Shown here piece after piece: positions 18,401 to 26,991 of a stretch of 64,000 nucleotides of DNA (positions are counted from its first letter, which is position 1; each line of letters opens with the position of its first letter). Made by a program: the position numbers and the translations under genes. The notes below the pieces were generated by a model. It saw nothing but the letters and a program-made list of their open reading frames with translations. It ran no database searches and was not told the origin of the DNA. Source of the DNA: Mesorhizobium sp. M2D.F.Ca.ET.226.01.1.1 (GTDB lineage: Bacteria; Pseudomonadota; Alphaproteobacteria; Rhizobiales; Rhizobiaceae); NCBI RefSeq assembly GCF_004022705.2, contig NZ_RZOY02000001.1, positions 192,956-256,955 of the forward strand. Reading direction: 5' to 3'.

Positions 18401-18573
18401 ACGAGGAGCCTTGCCCGTTCTGCACAGGCACCGATGTGAGGCCCTACGTGACAGGCGAGGCCCGCGGTGTGATAGATGCGACGACCGCATCCGGCCCGGT
18501 CTGCATTGACGAACTGAACGCCGTTAGAAGTTGGAATCGCCGTCCCGCGACACCTGATCAGGATTGGGACTGA
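18397..18573 (+). CDS. Lar-like small zinc-ribbon protein (restriction alleviation family)
   Basis: A 58-residue protein that begins MNEEPCPFC and ends in the family pattern ELNAVRSWNRR, matching the Lar restriction-alleviation family. The second cysteine pair of the usual zinc ribbon is reduced to a single cysteine (SGPVC), so metal binding may be altered. It is translationally coupled to mucR by an ATGA overlap at 18397. If functional it would belong with ArdC as an antirestriction factor during DNA entry; that role is inferred from family and context. Confidence 0.65.
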   Translation: MNEEPCPFCTGTDVRPYVTGEARGVIDATTASGPVCIDELNAVRSWNRRPATPDQDWD

Positions 18574-19051
18574 GGGTCGGTTATCCAGCCTCATCTCAGC
18601 CAAGGTCACAGAATACCCGACCGCTGGGGCTTCGATAGCGGTGTTTTTGATGATCCGGATTCTTGTCGCAGCCGGCGTGATTGCGACGGAGATAGCCGAT
18701 CTTTCAACGAAGGCTGCCAAGCCTACGTTGAAGAGCAAGCGGATAAAGCAGGTCAGAACAGCCAATCTGACGACGGAAACAATAGCGAGGACAGCGACGA
18801 ACAGGAAACTCGGCCGGGTCGCGGACGGTTGCCCACTCGTTTCCAGCGGATTTCCACCAAGGCCTGCATCGGATCATGCGCGTCTGCGCGCTCTTGGCTA
18901 CTCGCGGCTCCGCCTTGTGGATGTGCGCCGATCATTTCGGCACAAGCATATATTTGTTCAGCCGGTGCCGTGGCTCGCCCCCGAGCCCCAGCGGTTAGGC
19001 CGGCGTTTGCTGGCCTACCCCGCCAGCCTGCCGGCCACTTCCGCGGCTCAT
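18574..19051. other. 478-bp gap, no confident gene
   Basis: Nothing firm is seen. The frame of the Lar-like gene stays open after its stop and reads an unusual acidic, cysteine-containing stretch (~18,640-18,830: FNEGCQAYVEEQADKAG...) without a start codon. It could be a decayed gene or chance. Confidence 0.3.
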
Positions 19052-19369
19052 CTATTCATCGCGCCAGATCACGCGCTTCTCCCAACGGATCTGCACCAGA
19101 CGCCGGAACCGGATCGTGTGGGCCTGCTCTCCGGTCGGGTGGAATAGCTGCGCGCTCATCCACTCCCGGCTCTTGCACTGCTGGCAGCGGACCTTGTCTC
19201 TAACCTCATCGATCGTGACGTTGCCGATCACCTCCCGCAGCTCGAGCGGCTTGTAGTAGCGCGTGACGTTGCAGCGGGCGCAACGGATGCCCGCCACCTG
19301 CCCTGCGTCGTGGGCATGCATCAGGGTCCAGACGGCGCCGCGCGGCCACTTCTCTGGTTGTTCCGGCAT
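19052..19369 (-). CDS. Small zinc-ribbon protein, conserved in Rhizobiales
   Basis: A 105-residue protein with two cysteine pairs, CARC near residue 30 and CQQC near 62, separated by VTRYYKPLELREVIGNVTIDEVRDK, forming a probable zinc ribbon. The C-terminal tail is basic and aromatic. Similar proteins occur widely in Rhizobiales genomes and plasmids without known function. It runs opposite to its neighbours and starts next to a GTTC-N7-GTTC box at 19423-19437, which could govern it or the gene across the gap. Confidence 0.7.
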   Translation of the reverse strand: MPEQPEKWPRGAVWTLMHAHDAGQVAGIRCARCNVTRYYKPLELREVIGNVTIDEVRDKVRCQQCKSREWMSAQLFHPTGEQAHTIRFRRLVQIRWEKRVIWRDE

Positions 19370-19422
19370 ATTCTGAAATGAGGAACATATTCCTGTGCGG
19401 TCAAGAGGCGCTTGACTCTTTT

Positions 19423-19437
19423 GTTCTCATTTTGTTC
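19423..19437. promoter_or_regulatory. GTTC-N7-GTTC SOS (LexA) box
   Basis: GTTC TCATTTT GTTC matches exactly the alphaproteobacterial LexA operator GTTCN7GTTC. A TTGACT hexamer lies just upstream at 19412-19417. The box sits between the minus-strand zinc-ribbon gene and the decayed plus-strand gene. LexA control is inferred from the motif. Confidence 0.6.
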
Positions 19438-19448
19438 ACTTCGGAAAA

Positions 19449-19723
19449 ATGGAGACAGCGCCTATGAAACCGATGCGTAACACCGAAGCTGACATCGGAA
19501 ATTTACGCCACAGTGAAGCGCGAAATGCCCGACATTCATCGCGCCATCGCGAAGAAGGACGCCGGTTGGGGTTTCTCGCGACCAAGGCAGCTGTCGCATT
19601 GGTTCTGTTTTGAGCAACGTGGCGAGGGAGAGAAGTTCCTATGATCAGCCCGCCTAGACGATCGGCGAGCACGGCAACGACCGCAAGACGTTGGAGCGCG
19701 AGGCAAGGAAGTTGCGCGGGTGA
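19449..19723 (+). pseudogene. Decayed small gene with at least two frameshifts and a stop
   Basis: Coding-like sequence can be followed across three frames. ATG 19449 gives METAPMKPMRNTEADIG, then another frame reads IYATVKREMPDIHRAIAKK...SHWFCFEQRGEGEKF. A third frame then reads YDQPA, a TAG, and TIGEHGNDRKTLEREARKLRG to the TGA at 19723. Such smooth continuation implies a ~90-residue ancestral protein broken by indels and one nonsense change. I do not recognise the family. Its end overlaps the GTG start of the next small gene, as expected for an old operon. Confidence 0.6.
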
Positions 19724-19902
19724 CAAAGCTGTCGGACCTTGAGCCGCCGATCGTCGGGGGACGACATGGGCGCGACCCTCCCAGCAAACAGGATCACTTC
19801 TACAGTTGCAGGAAATGCGGCCAGCCGGTCGACCGGCGTGATCTGCGGCAAGCCATCTGGCATGAACAACCGGACCATCAGCCACTTGACCTGGACGGTT
19901 GA
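19720..19902 (+). CDS. 60-residue zinc-ribbon protein
   Basis: A small protein with one clear CRKC pair in HFYSCRKCGQPVDRRDLRQAIWHEQP; with nearby histidines it could bind zinc. Similar short proteins occur in rhizobial genomes, function unknown. The GTG start at 19720 overlaps the stop of the decayed gene (GTGA), which supports both the start and past translational coupling. Confidence 0.55.
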   Translation: MTKLSDLEPPIVGGRHGRDPPSKQDHFYSCRKCGQPVDRRDLRQAIWHEQPDHQPLDLDG

Positions 19903-19979
19903 TCGCGGATTGTTTTGGAAGACGCGGAACCAATTTCGCGCGGCGAAGTTAGCAAGCGCTCTTCGGGGGGACTCACGCG

Positions 19980-20261
19980 ATGCTACTTGCGTTGAACGAT
20001 GCGATCTCGACGGCCGTTTTGGCCGCCAGAGGCGCAGACGCGGAAATTTTTGGAGTGATAGACCTCACCAGTAAAAATGAAGCCCGGATCGGCGCAATAA
20101 GCTTAGGGCGCGCCATTCAGTTCGTGGCCAATGCGTCGGTGCTTGGATATGACGTTCGCGGTGCGATGGTTCTCTATGGGGAACCAGGAACGCCAAGCTT
20201 ACGGGTGTGGGACTGCGAACATCTTTGGGCGCAATACGGTGGCGCTCTGCTCCTGCCATAG
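19980..20261 (+). CDS. Hypothetical protein, 93 aa
   Basis: A 93-residue frame, MLLALNDAISTAVLAARGADAEIFGVIDL..., preceded by a purine-rich GGGGGGA. I do not recognise it. Composition is coding-like and there is no membrane segment. It lies between the zinc-ribbon gene and the nuclease gene without close coupling to either. Confidence 0.45.
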   Translation: MLLALNDAISTAVLAARGADAEIFGVIDLTSKNEARIGAISLGRAIQFVANASVLGYDVRGAMVLYGEPGTPSLRVWDCEHLWAQYGGALLLP

Positions 20262-20308
20262 TGGACTTCGGCCTTATTTGAGAGCATCCTTCCGAGCGGG
20301 GGAAAGGC

Positions 20309-21142
20309 TTGGACAGGTCTCGTCACGACAATCGGTCTGATCAATGGCGCAAGCGCGCAGGCGCGAGGCGCTCGCGCGCCCTGCGGTGGGCGAGCGTGCC
20401 ACGGCGTCTCATTTTCGTGACTGTCGCGGCGGCCGCTGCCTTGGCTGCACACGCCGCCATGCAGCATAGCGACAGCTTGCCCGCAATCAATCTGCAGAAC
20501 TTGATCGGCCCCAAGCCGCAGCCGATCACCGGTGTCGCATCCGTCATCGACGGCGACACGATCGAGGTCCACGGACAGCGGATTCGCTTCAACGGCATCG
20601 ACGCGCCGGAGAGCCGCCAATATTGCGACGACGCCAAGGGGTTTGAATATCCCTGCGGCCGGCGATCGGCCGAAGCGTTGGACACCTTCCTGGCCGCATC
20701 GAGGCCGGTTCAGTGCACCTTCGTGACATGGGATCGCTATCACCGCTTTGTTGGCGAATGCCGGCGCGCAGATGGCGCCAGTGTGGCCGGCTGGATGGTC
20801 GAGCACGGCCAGGCGCTCGATTGGCCCCGCTACAGCCATGGCGCCTACGCGACACAACAGGCGGAAGCAGAAGCCGCGAAGGTCGGCCTGTGGGTCGGCA
20901 AGTTCCAGGCGCCCTGGGACTGGCGCGCGTCGCATGCCGACGGTGCGGCACCATCGAGCCAGCCGCTCGGCGTCGTCAGCCGCAAGCTGATCGCGCAAAG
21001 CGGCAGCTATTCGTGCGAGCCGCGTCGCTATTGTTCCCAGATCAGCTCGTGCGACGAAGCACAGTGGTATCTGCACAACTGCTCGTGGGGCCGGAAGCTT
21101 GATCGGGACGGCGACGGCGTGGCGTGCGAAACGCTTTGCTGA
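20309..21142 (+). CDS. Membrane-anchored thermonuclease with Excalibur domain
   Basis: A 277-residue staphylococcal-nuclease-type protein. It has a basic N-terminus and a single hydrophobic anchor (~residues 33-50). The SNase domain carries DGDTIEV, RIRFNGIDAPES (catalytic Arg and Glu) and DRYHRF (second Arg). A C-terminal Excalibur calcium-binding motif ends DRDGDGVACETLC. It should be a Ca-dependent nuclease facing the periplasm. The start is taken as TTG 20309 because GGGGGAAAGG precedes it and no ATG lies before the anchor. SNase genes are frequent on rhizobial conjugative plasmids, where a role in DNA processing or entry is possible but unproven. Confidence 0.85.
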   Translation: MDRSRHDNRSDQWRKRAGARRSRALRWASVPRRLIFVTVAAAAALAAHAAMQHSDSLPAINLQNLIGPKPQPITGVASVIDGDTIEVHGQRIRFNGIDAPESRQYCDDAKGFEYPCGRRSAEALDTFLAASRPVQCTFVTWDRYHRFVGECRRADGASVAGWMVEHGQALDWPRYSHGAYATQQAEAEAAKVGLWVGKFQAPWDWRASHADGAAPSSQPLGVVSRKLIAQSGSYSCEPRRYCSQISSCDEAQWYLHNCSWGRKLDRDGDGVACETLC

Positions 21143-21369
21143 ACCCGGAACGAGCGTCGCACCCGCTCTTCGTTTAGCCTCAAGCAAGCCGATCGGACGC
21201 AGTTGTCTCCACGCTGCCCGCGACCCAATCCCGCTCTCTCGTGATGGCTTTCCTGGTGCGGCTGCGGATCTTCCACGATCAACCCGCAAGGGGTCCGCTA
21301 GCAAGCTGCGGCCGCTCGGCTGACGCCTTCGGGTGATCGCGCCCGCCGCCGCACACTGACGGAGCCATC

Positions 21370-21389
21370 GAGCGGGAATTGGCCCGCTC
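21370..21389 (+). promoter_or_regulatory. Leader hairpin upstream of the 21406 gene
   Basis: Stem GAGCGGG/CCCGCTC with a 6-nt loop ends four bases before the ribosome-binding region of the next small gene, so it could influence its translation. Confidence 0.4.
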
Positions 21390-21405
21390 CAAGATGGAGC
21401 CTCAG

Positions 21406-21591
21406 ATGTCCCACGATCTCACTCTCGCTCAGAAGGCCGCCTGGTCACTCGCCCGCACCCTCATGGCCCCCGTCGTCCTCTTCCAGGTCGACGACGAATT
21501 CGGCGTCCTGCCAGCCGACGAGCTCGATGGCGCCGACGTCGACATCCTCTTCGAATATGATCCCTACAGCGGCGGCCGGTCGGTTCATTGA
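21406..21591 (+). CDS. Small conserved plasmid protein, 61 aa
   Basis: A 61-residue acidic protein (MSHDLTLAQKAAWSLARTLMAPVV...DVDILFEYDPYSGG). ATG 21406 has ATGGAG eight bases upstream and a hairpin just before that. The type is familiar from rhizobial plasmids near ArdC but has no known function; no motif is visible. Confidence 0.55.
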   Translation: MSHDLTLAQKAAWSLARTLMAPVVLFQVDDEFGVLPADELDGADVDILFEYDPYSGGRSVH

Positions 21592-21746
21592 ACCGACATT
21601 GCTCCCCCATGCATCCACGCGGCGCCCACCGCCGCATTCTCTTTCTGGCGACCGTTCGCGGCCCCGTCCTTCGCCGTGGTCCTGGCGGAGCCAGGCAGTC
21701 AGCGCAACGGCTGCGCCGTCCTTCGCTGCCGCTGCGGCCATGACCA

Positions 21747-21770
21747 CCCCATCGTGAAAGCACGATGGGG
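21747..21770 (+). promoter_or_regulatory. Leader hairpin upstream of ardC
   Basis: Perfect 10-bp stem CCCCATCGTG/CACGATGGGG with an AAAG tetraloop, about 100 bp before the ardC start. A second small stem CCCCG/CGGGG lies near 21826-21838. The position and shape recall the folded single-stranded promoters of plasmid leading-region genes, but that is only an idea. Confidence 0.45.
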
Positions 21771-21867
21771 ACCCCGGTCGGGTGCGCGGCCGCCTTCCTG
21801 CTCCGCCCAACCGGACCCCGTGACGGGGCCGCGATCGGCGCGGCCTCCAGAACTGGAGGTTCATGAA

Positions 21868-22797
21868 ATGAGCAGGAAAGAAAAAGCACCGCGCATCGAT
21901 ATATATGCGCGCATCACCGACCGCATCGTGGCTGAGCTGGAGAAGGGTGTCCGCCCCTGGATGCAGCCGTGGCATTCGAGCAATGCCATCGGCCGCGTGA
22001 CCCGGCCGCTCAGGCACAACGGACTGCCCTATAACGGCATGAACGTGCTGTTGCTTTGGTCGGAGGCTATCGCACGCGGCTTTTCCAGCCCGATGTGGAT
22101 GACGTTCAAGCAGGCGCTCGAACTCGGCGGCGCGGTCCGCAAGGGGGAGACCGGCTCCATGGTGGTCTTCGCCAGCCGATTTACCAGGACGGAAACGGGC
22201 GCCGCGGGCGAGGAAATCGACCGCGAGATCCCGTTCCTCAAGGCCTATTCCGTCTTCAACTTGGCGCAAATCGATGGCCTGCCGGACCACTTTTATGGCC
22301 AGCAGGCAGAGCCGGTGCGCGATCCGATCGCCCGCATTACGCATGCCGACCAGTTCTTTGCCAATACGGGCGCTGTGATCCGACACGGCGGTGATCGCGC
22401 CTATTTTGCGCCGGCGACCGACCACATCCAGATGCCACCGTTCCAGACCTTCCGGGACGCTGCGTCATACGTGGCAACGCTCAGCCACGAGGCCACCCAT
22501 TGGACTTCGGCGCCGAACCGCGCGAATCGCGACCTCAGCCGCTACGCCAGGGACCGAAGCGAACGCGCACGCGAAGAGCTGATCGCAGAGCTCGGAAGCT
22601 GCTTCCTCTGCGCCGATCTTGGTATCGTGCCGGAGCTCGAGCCACGCCCGGACCACGCGAGCTATCTCGACTCATGGCTCAAGGTGCTCGCCGACGACAA
22701 GCGGGCGATCTTCTCCGCCGCGGCCCATGCGCAGCGCGCCGTCGCCTTCCTGCACGGTCTCCAGCCGGCGGCTGCCGAAGAACGCGAAGCCGCCTGA
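21868..22797 (+). CDS. ardC: ArdC-type antirestriction protein
   Basis: A 309-residue ArdC protein. The N-terminal single-strand-DNA-binding domain (residues ~8-130, with WMQPWHSSNAIGRVTRPLRHNGLPYNGMN shortened here to its key Trp/Arg/Asn pattern) is followed by a zincin-like peptidase domain. That domain has SHEATHW near residue 206 and the distal glutamate in EELIAELGS near 237. ArdC coats incoming single strands and shields them from restriction. ATG 21868 follows CTGGAGG. It is followed by a strong hairpin. Position upstream of DUF736 and traG fits a leading-region gene. Confidence 0.9.
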   Translation: MSRKEKAPRIDIYARITDRIVAELEKGVRPWMQPWHSSNAIGRVTRPLRHNGLPYNGMNVLLLWSEAIARGFSSPMWMTFKQALELGGAVRKGETGSMVVFASRFTRTETGAAGEEIDREIPFLKAYSVFNLAQIDGLPDHFYGQQAEPVRDPIARITHADQFFANTGAVIRHGGDRAYFAPATDHIQMPPFQTFRDAASYVATLSHEATHWTSAPNRANRDLSRYARDRSERAREELIAELGSCFLCADLGIVPELEPRPDHASYLDSWLKVLADDKRAIFSAAAHAQRAVAFLHGLQPAAAEEREAA

Positions 22798-22811
22798 TGT
22801 CCATGCATCAT

Positions 22812-22842
22812 CGAAGGGGAAGGCTGCGTGCCTTCCCCTTCG
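22812..22842 (+). terminator. Strong hairpin after ardC
   Basis: Perfect 12-bp stem CGAAGGGGAAGG/CCTTCCCCTTCG with a 7-nt loop, 15 bp after the ardC stop; no long T-tract. Confidence 0.65.
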
Positions 22843-23630
22843 GCATCGCTTGGCCGTGCCGCTTGATGAGGCGGATCTGTCGGCACCGGCAAATCATGGC
22901 CAGCTCGATTTCTCGATCGACCAATGTGCAAGGCATGTACGGTGTCTGACAGGCCTAAGCCAAGCAGCATCTCCTTTCGAAAGCGTCCCTGTTTGCTCGA
23001 GGGTTTCGTGATTAGGTCGGATATTGCGAATGCGTGCGACCAGGAGGTGCAAAGGATCCTTGCTGCCATCTCGAGCGAACGGCACGCGAGCCTGGTGGAA
23101 CAGCCGAGCGGCTCCAGATCGACGGCAAGTTCGGCCACGGGATCTCGCGGTACTCAAGGACCTGGCAGATCATTTCCACGGTCGTCGGAGATGGAGTTAT
23201 CGGGCTTCATCGAGGAAGCCGATCACAGCCAACGGCGCATCCTGATAGCGGTTAGCGTCGGCCTTCCCACCAGCGAGGCCATAGGTGCCGAATACCGATA
23301 CGTGGGCCAGCTCGTTCCTTCCGCCCCTCGCAACAGGCCAGCCCCTCAGCGGCTCGATGAGGCATGTCTGACCGGAAAGCGGCTGCGCCTCGATCGTTCT
23401 CCCGCAACGGCCATACGCAACTTTCTTCCCCTGCCGGACCCCACCCCACTCGGCTTGCCGAGCGGGGCCCCGAGGCGCCGCCATTCCTCGCGCTACCCAA
23501 GAAAGCCGCTCCAGGCCGCCCTCCATTGCATTCCGGCCCTTTGGGGTGCGGTCCGATCGTCTCCGGTCTGTCGACTGCCATCGAGGCCGCGAAGGGCGCG
23601 GCCCGAAACCAGAAGGAAAGGAACTTCACC
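22843..23630. other. 788-bp gap before DUF736, no confident gene
   Basis: Several open frames cross it, but none has a good start, codon bias or recognisable motif. The last 190 bases are a GC-rich leader with a hairpin at 23444-23467 (CCCC-A-CTCGG, loop CTTG, CCGAG-C-GGGG, one mismatch). The rest may be decayed gene sequence. Confidence 0.35.
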
Positions 23631-23942
23631 ATGGCCACCATCGGCACTTTCATCAGCACCGCCAACGGCTTCACCGGCACGATCAAAACCCTCAACCTCA
23701 ACGTCAAGGCGCGCATCGAGCGGGTCGAGACCCCCTCCGACAAGGGCCCGCACTTCCGCATCTACTCTGCAGCCGTGGAACTGGGCGCCGCCTGGCAGAA
23801 GACCGCCAAGGAAACCGAGCGCGACTATCTCTCGGTCAAGCTGGACGATCCGAGCTTCCCGGCCCCGATCTACGCCACTCTGATCGAGGTGGACGGACAG
23901 GAAGGCTTCCAGCTCATCTGGTCCCGCCCGAACCGCGACTGA
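23631..23942 (+). CDS. DUF736 family protein
   Basis: A 103-residue protein of the DUF736 family: [24 protein letters not shown], then [18 protein letters not shown], then [19 protein letters not shown]. It is a small beta-rich soluble protein, almost always beside ardC or traG on rhizobial plasmids; its function is unknown. ATG 23631 has AGGAAAGGA upstream. A perfect hairpin just past the stop probably ends this transcript and that of the convergent WGR gene. Confidence 0.85.
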   Translation: MATIGTFISTANGFTGTIKTLNLNVKARIERVETPSDKGPHFRIYSAAVELGAAWQKTAKETERDYLSVKLDDPSFPAPIYATLIEVDGQEGFQLIWSRPNRD

Positions 23943-23955
23943 ACGGCCCTGGCAA

Positions 23956-23982
23956 GCGACCCCGTCAAGCAGACGGGGTCGC
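23956..23982. terminator. Bidirectional terminator between DUF736 and WGR genes
   Basis: Perfect 11-bp stem GCGACCCCGTC/GACGGGGTCGC with a 5-nt loop between two convergent genes. The WGR stop lies inside the stem. Confidence 0.7.
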
Positions 23983-24243
23983 TTCGGCATGTCGAGCGGC
24001 AGATCTTGGCCGATAACCTCGCAGCTTCTTGGCGCGCAACAATGCAAGGAAGAAACCTACGGCCTCACCCTCGTTGTCGAAGGAATGCTGGACGGTGCGG
24101 CCGCGAGTTCCGATCCGTCCCCATCGGCGGACAACGCAGGTTTGGCCGAACAGCGTCGCTTCGATCGACAACGCGTAGAACCGGGCCATGTTAAGGTCCG
24201 GGTCACGCCGTTCGATGTGGAGCCGATAGTGCAGCGCGTTCAT
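23965..24243 (-). CDS. WGR domain protein
   Basis: A 92-residue protein consisting of a WGR domain: YRLHIERRDPDLNMARFYALSIEATLFG, then VVRRWGRIGTRGR with the diagnostic WGRIG, and a C-terminal helix. Stand-alone WGR proteins probably bind nucleic acid and are common beside traG on rhizobial plasmids. I start it at ATG 24243, which matches family length; a GTG at 24297 would add 18 residues but lacks a ribosome site. Its 3' end is shared with the terminator of DUF736. Confidence 0.85.
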   Translation of the reverse strand: MNALHYRLHIERRDPDLNMARFYALSIEATLFGQTCVVRRWGRIGTRGRTVQHSFDNEGEAVGFFLALLRAKKLRGYRPRSAARHAEATPSA

Positions 24244-24312
24244 GGCGAACAGAATCGCGCAGTCCAAATCCGGCGTCCAATGATAGGTTTGAATCACTGG
24301 GCGCGGTTCGAT

Positions 24313-24480
24313 TCATTCGTGTGATGGATCGCGTGGCCGATCAACCGGCTTTTCCGCAACCGTGCTGCGTGGGTCCTGGCAAGCCAGCAGAAGCCCGATG
24401 GCGCTGCTCCAACCCCGCGTGCGGTTTAGGCGCATGGGGCGGGCGCCGATGACAGCCAGGGCGGAACAGAGCAAGGTCAT
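24313..24480 (-). CDS. Small putative lipoprotein downstream of traG
   Basis: A 55-codon frame whose ATG overlaps the traG stop (ATGA), running minus-ward to a TGA at 24313. It contains a hydrophobic stretch ending in a lipobox-like LLLAC, followed by a hydrophilic tail QDPRSTVAEKPVDRPRDPSHE. This fits a small lipoprotein of about 20 mature residues. The second ATG at 24435 would give a tidier signal peptide. Small lipoproteins are common in transfer operons; here function is unknown. Support is position, coupling and the lipobox. Confidence 0.5.
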   Translation of the reverse strand: MTLLCSALAVIGARPMRLNRTRGWSSAIGLLLACQDPRSTVAEKPVDRPRDPSHE

Positions 24481-26399
24481 GTCGCCTCCTTCCGGCGGAA
24501 TCTGTTGTCACCTACGATCGAAGTCATGTCGCTACGCCGGAACCAGATCGCGCGCCCGCATCTCAGCGGCGGATTGCCGGCCGTGAACACGATCTGCTCG
24601 TCCATGCGCATCCGCATGACCTCATGCGGCTGGATCAGCCGGCGGCTGGCGAGCTGCTTCGAACGCGAGAGGGACGATCCCCGCATTCCGGTTGAGCGGT
24701 TGGTCTGGTCCACCTCGACCGTAGTCTCGCCGCAGCGCTTCGAAATATATTCGGCCGTGTCGGGATCGTTGATCGCGGCGAATGAGATCCAGGACGCCGA
24801 TTCGAACCATTTCGAGGTGGCATCGCGGCCGCCATAGGTCTCGCGCATCTGGCCGATCGACTGGAAGATCAGCGTCAGTGTGATGCCGTATTTGCGGCCT
24901 GCATCGCGTGCGGTTTCGAGGATACGCATATAGCCGACCCGCGCCACCTCATCGAGCAGGAAGAGCGTGCGTCCCGTCACCTTGCCGTCGCGGTTATAGA
25001 TGGCGTTGAGCAGGGAGCCGACGATCACGCGCGCGAGGCCGGGATGCGCCTCGAGCACCTTGAGGTTGAGCGCGATGAAGATGTCGGTTCCGCCGTTGGC
25101 GAGATCGTCGGTCGAGAAGGCGTCGCCAGAGATGAGGCGGGCATAGTTCGGATAGGAGAGCCAGTGGGTCTCCTTCACCGCATTGGCGTAGACGCCGGAA
25201 AACGTCTCGGGCGTCATGTTCACAAACACGGCGACGTTCTCGCGCACGAACTCCGAACCCGACTGCTCATAGATCTTCGTCAGCCGCTCGCGCAGCTTCG
25301 GCTCCGGCTCGGAGAGGTTCGCCCGCACCCGGCGCAGCGTCTGTTCTTTCTCCTGCGTATGGCCGGACAGGCAGACGTCTGCGATCAGGGCGGTCAGAAG
25401 CTGCAAGGCCGACGCCCGAAAGAAGTCGTCGCGCGCAGAAGCTGTCCGCGCGCTGTCGGTCATGATCCAGGTCGCGACCGCGACGATGTCCTCCTCCTTC
25501 GTGCTGCCGAACCTGCCGATCCAGTCGAGCGCGTTGAAGCCGTTCTCAGGCTCGGATGGATCCAGGACCATGGTGGTGTGGCCAGCCTTGCGCCGATGCT
25601 CGATCACCATCGGCGCGACCTCGCTCGACGGATCGAGCACGACAAGGCTGCCGCCCCATTTGAGCGCGGTCGGGATCGTCACCGATGTCGTCTTGAAGCC
25701 GCCGGAGCCGGCGAAGACGATACCATGCGACGATCCGAAACTGCCGTCGAAGCAGAGCAGGGGCCTCTTGCCGCCAGCTCCCCATGTCTCTCGGTCGTCG
25801 GCGCGGAACGACCGGGCAGCGACATGATCTCGATCAACGCGATAACGTTCGCCGATCACAATGCCGCCGTAGTCCGGAAAGAGCTTCGCCGCGTCACGCA
25901 AGCTCATCCAGACGGACTCGCCATGGATCGCCCGCGCGCCGTGCACACGGCGCGGCGTGGGTTTCGCGAAGGCGGCATTGCCCTTGACTGCGACACGCAG
26001 GGCAAAGACGCCGGCGAGGAATACGCCGGCAGCACCTATCGCCGTCGCCGGGTCGACATAGGCGAGGGCGGATTGCCCAGTCGGGACGCTGCCTGCGATC
26101 CCGACAAGCCGGGTCGCCTCGCGCGTTGCTGCGACCAGAACAACCGCGGCGCTGCCGGCGACGACGCTCCAGCCCGCCGGCCTGATGTTCGCCGAGCCGT
26201 TGGCCGCGAACAAAGCGGTCACGCCGATTGCACCTGCCGCGGCGTAGGGAAGGGCGAGACCGACGCGCCCGAGCATCATCTTCGCGTGTGCAGTCGCTCC
26301 GAACGCCGCCAGCCAGTGCTCGACGCCTGGGAGAAGAACCGTCGCCGCCAACATGATTGCACCGGGTACTGTCGCGAGCAGAACCTTATTCGCTGTCAT
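24477..26399 (-). CDS. traG: TraG, VirD4-type conjugative coupling protein
   Basis: A 640-residue type IV coupling protein. There are about four N-terminal membrane segments within residues 1-135, then a cytoplasmic ATPase. Walker A is GSGGFKTTS near residue 230 (Phe in place of the usual Gly/Ser before Lys) and Walker B is [11 protein letters not shown] near 480. It joins the TraA-bound DNA at oriT to a mating-pair channel, which must be encoded outside this window. The start at 26399 (MTANKVLL) follows GGAGGC and overlaps the traD end by 14 bp. The upstream extension to 26438 is within traD. Confidence 0.95.
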   Translation of the reverse strand: MTANKVLLATVPGAIMLAATVLLPGVEHWLAAFGATAHAKMMLGRVGLALPYAAAGAIGVTALFAANGSANIRPAGWSVVAGSAAVVLVAATREATRLVGIAGSVPTGQSALAYVDPATAIGAAGVFLAGVFALRVAVKGNAAFAKPTPRRVHGARAIHGESVWMSLRDAAKLFPDYGGIVIGERYRVDRDHVAARSFRADDRETWGAGGKRPLLCFDGSFGSSHGIVFAGSGGFKTTSVTIPTALKWGGSLVVLDPSSEVAPMVIEHRRKAGHTTMVLDPSEPENGFNALDWIGRFGSTKEEDIVAVATWIMTDSARTASARDDFFRASALQLLTALIADVCLSGHTQEKEQTLRRVRANLSEPEPKLRERLTKIYEQSGSEFVRENVAVFVNMTPETFSGVYANAVKETHWLSYPNYARLISGDAFSTDDLANGGTDIFIALNLKVLEAHPGLARVIVGSLLNAIYNRDGKVTGRTLFLLDEVARVGYMRILETARDAGRKYGITLTLIFQSIGQMRETYGGRDATSKWFESASWISFAAINDPDTAEYISKRCGETTVEVDQTNRSTGMRGSSLSRSKQLASRRLIQPHEVMRMRMDEQIVFTAGNPPLRCGRAIWFRRSDMTSIVGDNRFRRKEAT

Positions 26400-26679
26400 G
26401 GCCGAAAGCCTCCGCGCCAAGCGCGGCAAGACGCGCACGCTCCGCGTCGTCGCCTTGTATGCGTCGGCTGGCGTCGATCAGCAGTCCGAGCAACAAGGCG
26501 CGCTTCTCGTAGCGAAGCCCGGCCTTCACGATCAGGCCGCCGAGCTCGATCTTCTCGCGCGTGTCCTTCTTGCGCGCATCGGTGATTGCGGAGCGGTGCA
26601 TGCGTTCAAGCCTTGCCAGCGCCGCGCGCAGCCGCGCCAGCTTCGACCGCCGCGGTTGCGGCGCCGGCGCTCCGTCCAT
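26386..26679 (-). CDS. traD: TraD conjugal transfer accessory protein
   Basis: A 97-residue basic helical protein of the rhizobial/Ti-plasmid TraD type (not F-plasmid TraD), with [23 protein letters not shown] near the C-terminus. It probably helps relaxosome or coupling-protein function. The start at 26679 ([18 protein letters not shown]) has GGAAGGA upstream. It overlaps both traC and traG, giving a tightly coupled traC-traD-traG operon. Confidence 0.9.
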   Translation of the reverse strand: MDGAPAPQPRRSKLARLRAALARLERMHRSAITDARKKDTREKIELGGLIVKAGLRYEKRALLLGLLIDASRRIQGDDAERARLAALGAEAFGHDSE

Positions 26680-26902
26680 CGCCTGCGTTCTTCCTTCCGG
26701 TCGCTTCGCCCTTGCCGCCGCGAAAGCGCTTCGCGGTCTCCTCGAATGCCGCCTGAAGCGCGGCCTCCTCGATCTCAAGCTCGCCGAGACCGGCCTTCAG
26801 CGCGATCCGGCCGATGCGCTCGGCCTCGCGAGTCTCGGCCAGCCGAAGCTGTTCCTGCAAACGCGCGATTTCTTCCCTGATTTTCGATGAAGGCTTTTTC
26901 AT
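26606..26902 (-). CDS. traC: TraC conjugal transfer accessory protein
   Basis: A 98-residue protein matching rhizobial TraC: an N-terminal coiled coil ([37 protein letters not shown]), then a Lys/Gly/Ala-rich tail. It is a relaxosome accessory transcribed away from oriT. ATG 26902 has AAGGAGGG upstream. The 3' end overlaps traD by 74 bp. Confidence 0.9.
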   Translation of the reverse strand: MKKPSSKIREEIARLQEQLRLAETREAERIGRIALKAGLGELEIEEAALQAAFEETAKRFRGGKGEATGRKNAGDGRSAGAATAAVEAGAAARGAGKA

Positions 26903-26991
26903 TCCGGTCGGCCCTCCTTGGTGCTTGAAGCGAAGCTGCAAGGCCAAGGATCAACGAGGGAGGCGCGGAGCGCAGCCCCGTTTATTCTACA

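Noticed and set aside
18640..18830. An acidic cysteine-containing frame after the Lar-like gene
   Set aside because: No start codon and no recognisable family; the composition could be chance. Kept only as a comment on the gap.
22924..23883. A 319-codon frame across the gap before DUF736
   Set aside because: It runs through the DUF736 leader and gene in the wrong frame and becomes Ser/Arg/Pro-rich nonsense; no family resemblance.
25044..26585. A 513-codon plus-strand open frame
   Set aside because: It is antisense to traG, with a low-complexity Arg/Ala/Gly-rich translation and no start signal; traG, traD and their motifs explain the sequence.
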